A model generated the notes under the pieces. It was not told the DNA's origin, did not search any database, and saw nothing but the letters and a program-made list of their open reading frames with translations. This document shows positions 22,229 through 22,852 of a stretch of DNA of 22,852 nt, in pieces (position 1 is the stretch's first letter; each line of letters opens with the position of its first letter). The position numbers were made by a program, and so were the translations under genes. The stretch is taken from the NCBI GenBank assembly GCA_050330975.1, contig JBHJHK010000103.1, forward strand, positions 1-22,852, in the 5' to 3' direction. Source of the stretch: JBHJHK01 sp050330975. Lineage in GTDB: Bacteria > Pseudomonadota > Gammaproteobacteria > Competibacterales > Competibacteraceae.

Positions 22229-22793
22229 GAACCTGTCCGCCCCAATCCTCCCAGTGGGCCTTGGTTGGTTGTTTGGCGCCGCCTTGGCCCTGGGGGCCGG
22301 TTGGGCCCTGGGGCAGCGCCTAGCGCAGGTCGCCGCCGCCGCGTTGGCGCAAAGGTTGGTGGCACGGCCTTGGTGGCGGAGCGAACCCTCCTTGCCCGGT
22401 GGTCGGGGGGGGCCGTCTGCCGCCTTTGAAGCCGCGGCGGCGCCGTCGGCGACGGCCGACGGCGCCGTGGCGACCCGTGTGGTGTTTTACCTGGCCCTGG
22501 AGGCCACCCCCACCCAGCGCCAAGCCATGGAAGAAGTACTGCGGGAGGCGGCCTGGGCCTCGCCCCACTGGGCCTTTCGACACCCCCTGCGCATCGTCCC
22601 GCGGCCGTCGCCGACGGGGTTGCGCCTCGTGCTCTACGCCTTTGCCACGACCCAGGAGCACCAGCTGGATTTTGTCGCCGACGTGACCCGTATTGCCCTG
22701 GACATCGCCGCCCACGAGGGCATTCCCCTGACGGCGGCAAAGCCGCCGCCGCCGGCGCTTGTGGAGCGACCCGAGGGTACGCCTTTGATGTGA
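22221..22793 (+). CDS. Membrane-anchored protein with MscS-like C-terminal domain
   Basis: 190 residues from GTG 22221, inside the end of the preceding gene, with GGGAGGGG just upstream. One hydrophobic helix (ILPVGLGWLFGAALALGAGWALG, about 9-31) is followed by an Ala/Pro/Gly linker and a compact alpha/beta region from about residue 90 (TRVVFYLALEATPTQRQAMEEVLREA ... GLRLVLYAFATTQEHQLDFVADVTRIALDIAAHEGIPL). The order of strands and helices and the ending (helix, then GIPL) recall the C-terminal domain of MscS channels. The pore helix and beta domain of MscS are absent, so it is not a channel by itself. Homology is an inference from pattern only. Confidence 0.65.
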   Translation: MVENLSAPILPVGLGWLFGAALALGAGWALGQRLAQVAAAALAQRLVARPWWRSEPSLPGGRGGPSAAFEAAAAPSATADGAVATRVVFYLALEATPTQRQAMEEVLREAAWASPHWAFRHPLRIVPRPSPTGLRLVLYAFATTQEHQLDFVADVTRIALDIAAHEGIPLTAAKPPPPALVERPEGTPLM

Positions 22794-22852
22794 CGATGTG
22801 ACACGATTGCTCCTCCGTGGGCACACACCCCCAACACCCACCACCCCCCCCC

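Noticed and set aside
22794..22852. C-rich end of the window as a repeat or contig boundary
   Set aside because: It is only a short low-complexity run; one edge is not enough to call a repeat, an end or a gene.

Overview
This is a high-GC bacterial chromosome window with densely packed genes, frequent ATGA/TGATG overlaps and many GTG/TTG starts. The set of genes (DUF1249/YqiB-like protein, ComM/YifB, an IscR-type Rrf2 regulator next to a class I IscS, a LivHMGFK transporter) points to a proteobacterium, most likely a high-GC gammaproteobacterium. DUF6867 inside the liv operon is a feature I associate more with alphaproteobacteria, so the placement is tentative. I see no rRNA, tRNA, CRISPR array, insertion sequence or prophage. 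It reads as core or near-core chromosome rather than a mobile island.

Layout. 1-3466 (+): the 3' end of a small three-helix membrane protein, then a 1025-aa exported TPR plus predicted beta-barrel protein resembling NfrA/PgaA/BcsC-type outer-membrane proteins. 3467-3712: no gene, but a perfect 14-bp palindrome, two hairpins carrying a repeated 9-mer and a strong intrinsic terminator, which together look like an orphan sRNA or structured 3' UTR. 3713-4558 (-): a PP2C-type phosphatase. 4559-4928: regulatory DNA with a tandem 11-bp repeat and a promoter for a small degenerate HAD-like protein (4929-5303, +). 5344-8223 (-): ComM, a DUF2891 protein and a zinc-ribbon microprotein, the last two coupled through a TTGA overlap.

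8224-11600 (+): a structured leader and a DUF1249 protein, then iscR-iscS-rnhA. The IscR protein has lost all four positions that bind the [2Fe-2S] cluster in E. coli IscR, and the rest of the isc operon (iscU, iscA, hscBA, fdx) is absent from this locus. 11601-13733 (+): a DUF2252 kinase-fold protein, a gamma-glutamylcyclotransferase-like protein and an overlapping 40-aa arginine/glutamine-rich microprotein. 13752-14669 (-): a MoxR AAA ATPase without a VWA partner.

14745-20211 (-): a complete branched-chain amino acid ABC transporter in the order livH-livM-livG-livF-DUF6867-livK. The first four genes overlap or nearly abut. livK is last, separated from the rest by two terminator-like hairpins, and is followed by a third hairpin. 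20464-22793: two small membrane proteins (+), a DUF4124-like exported or membrane protein (-), and a divergent pair encoding an unrecognised 281-aa protein coupled to a membrane-anchored protein whose C-terminal half resembles the cytoplasmic domain of MscS channels but lacks the pore.

The best candidates for something not described before are the clusterless IscR, the structured RNA at 3515-3660, the terminator-separated livK with DUF6867, the DUF2252/GGCT/microprotein cassette and the pore-less MscS-like protein.
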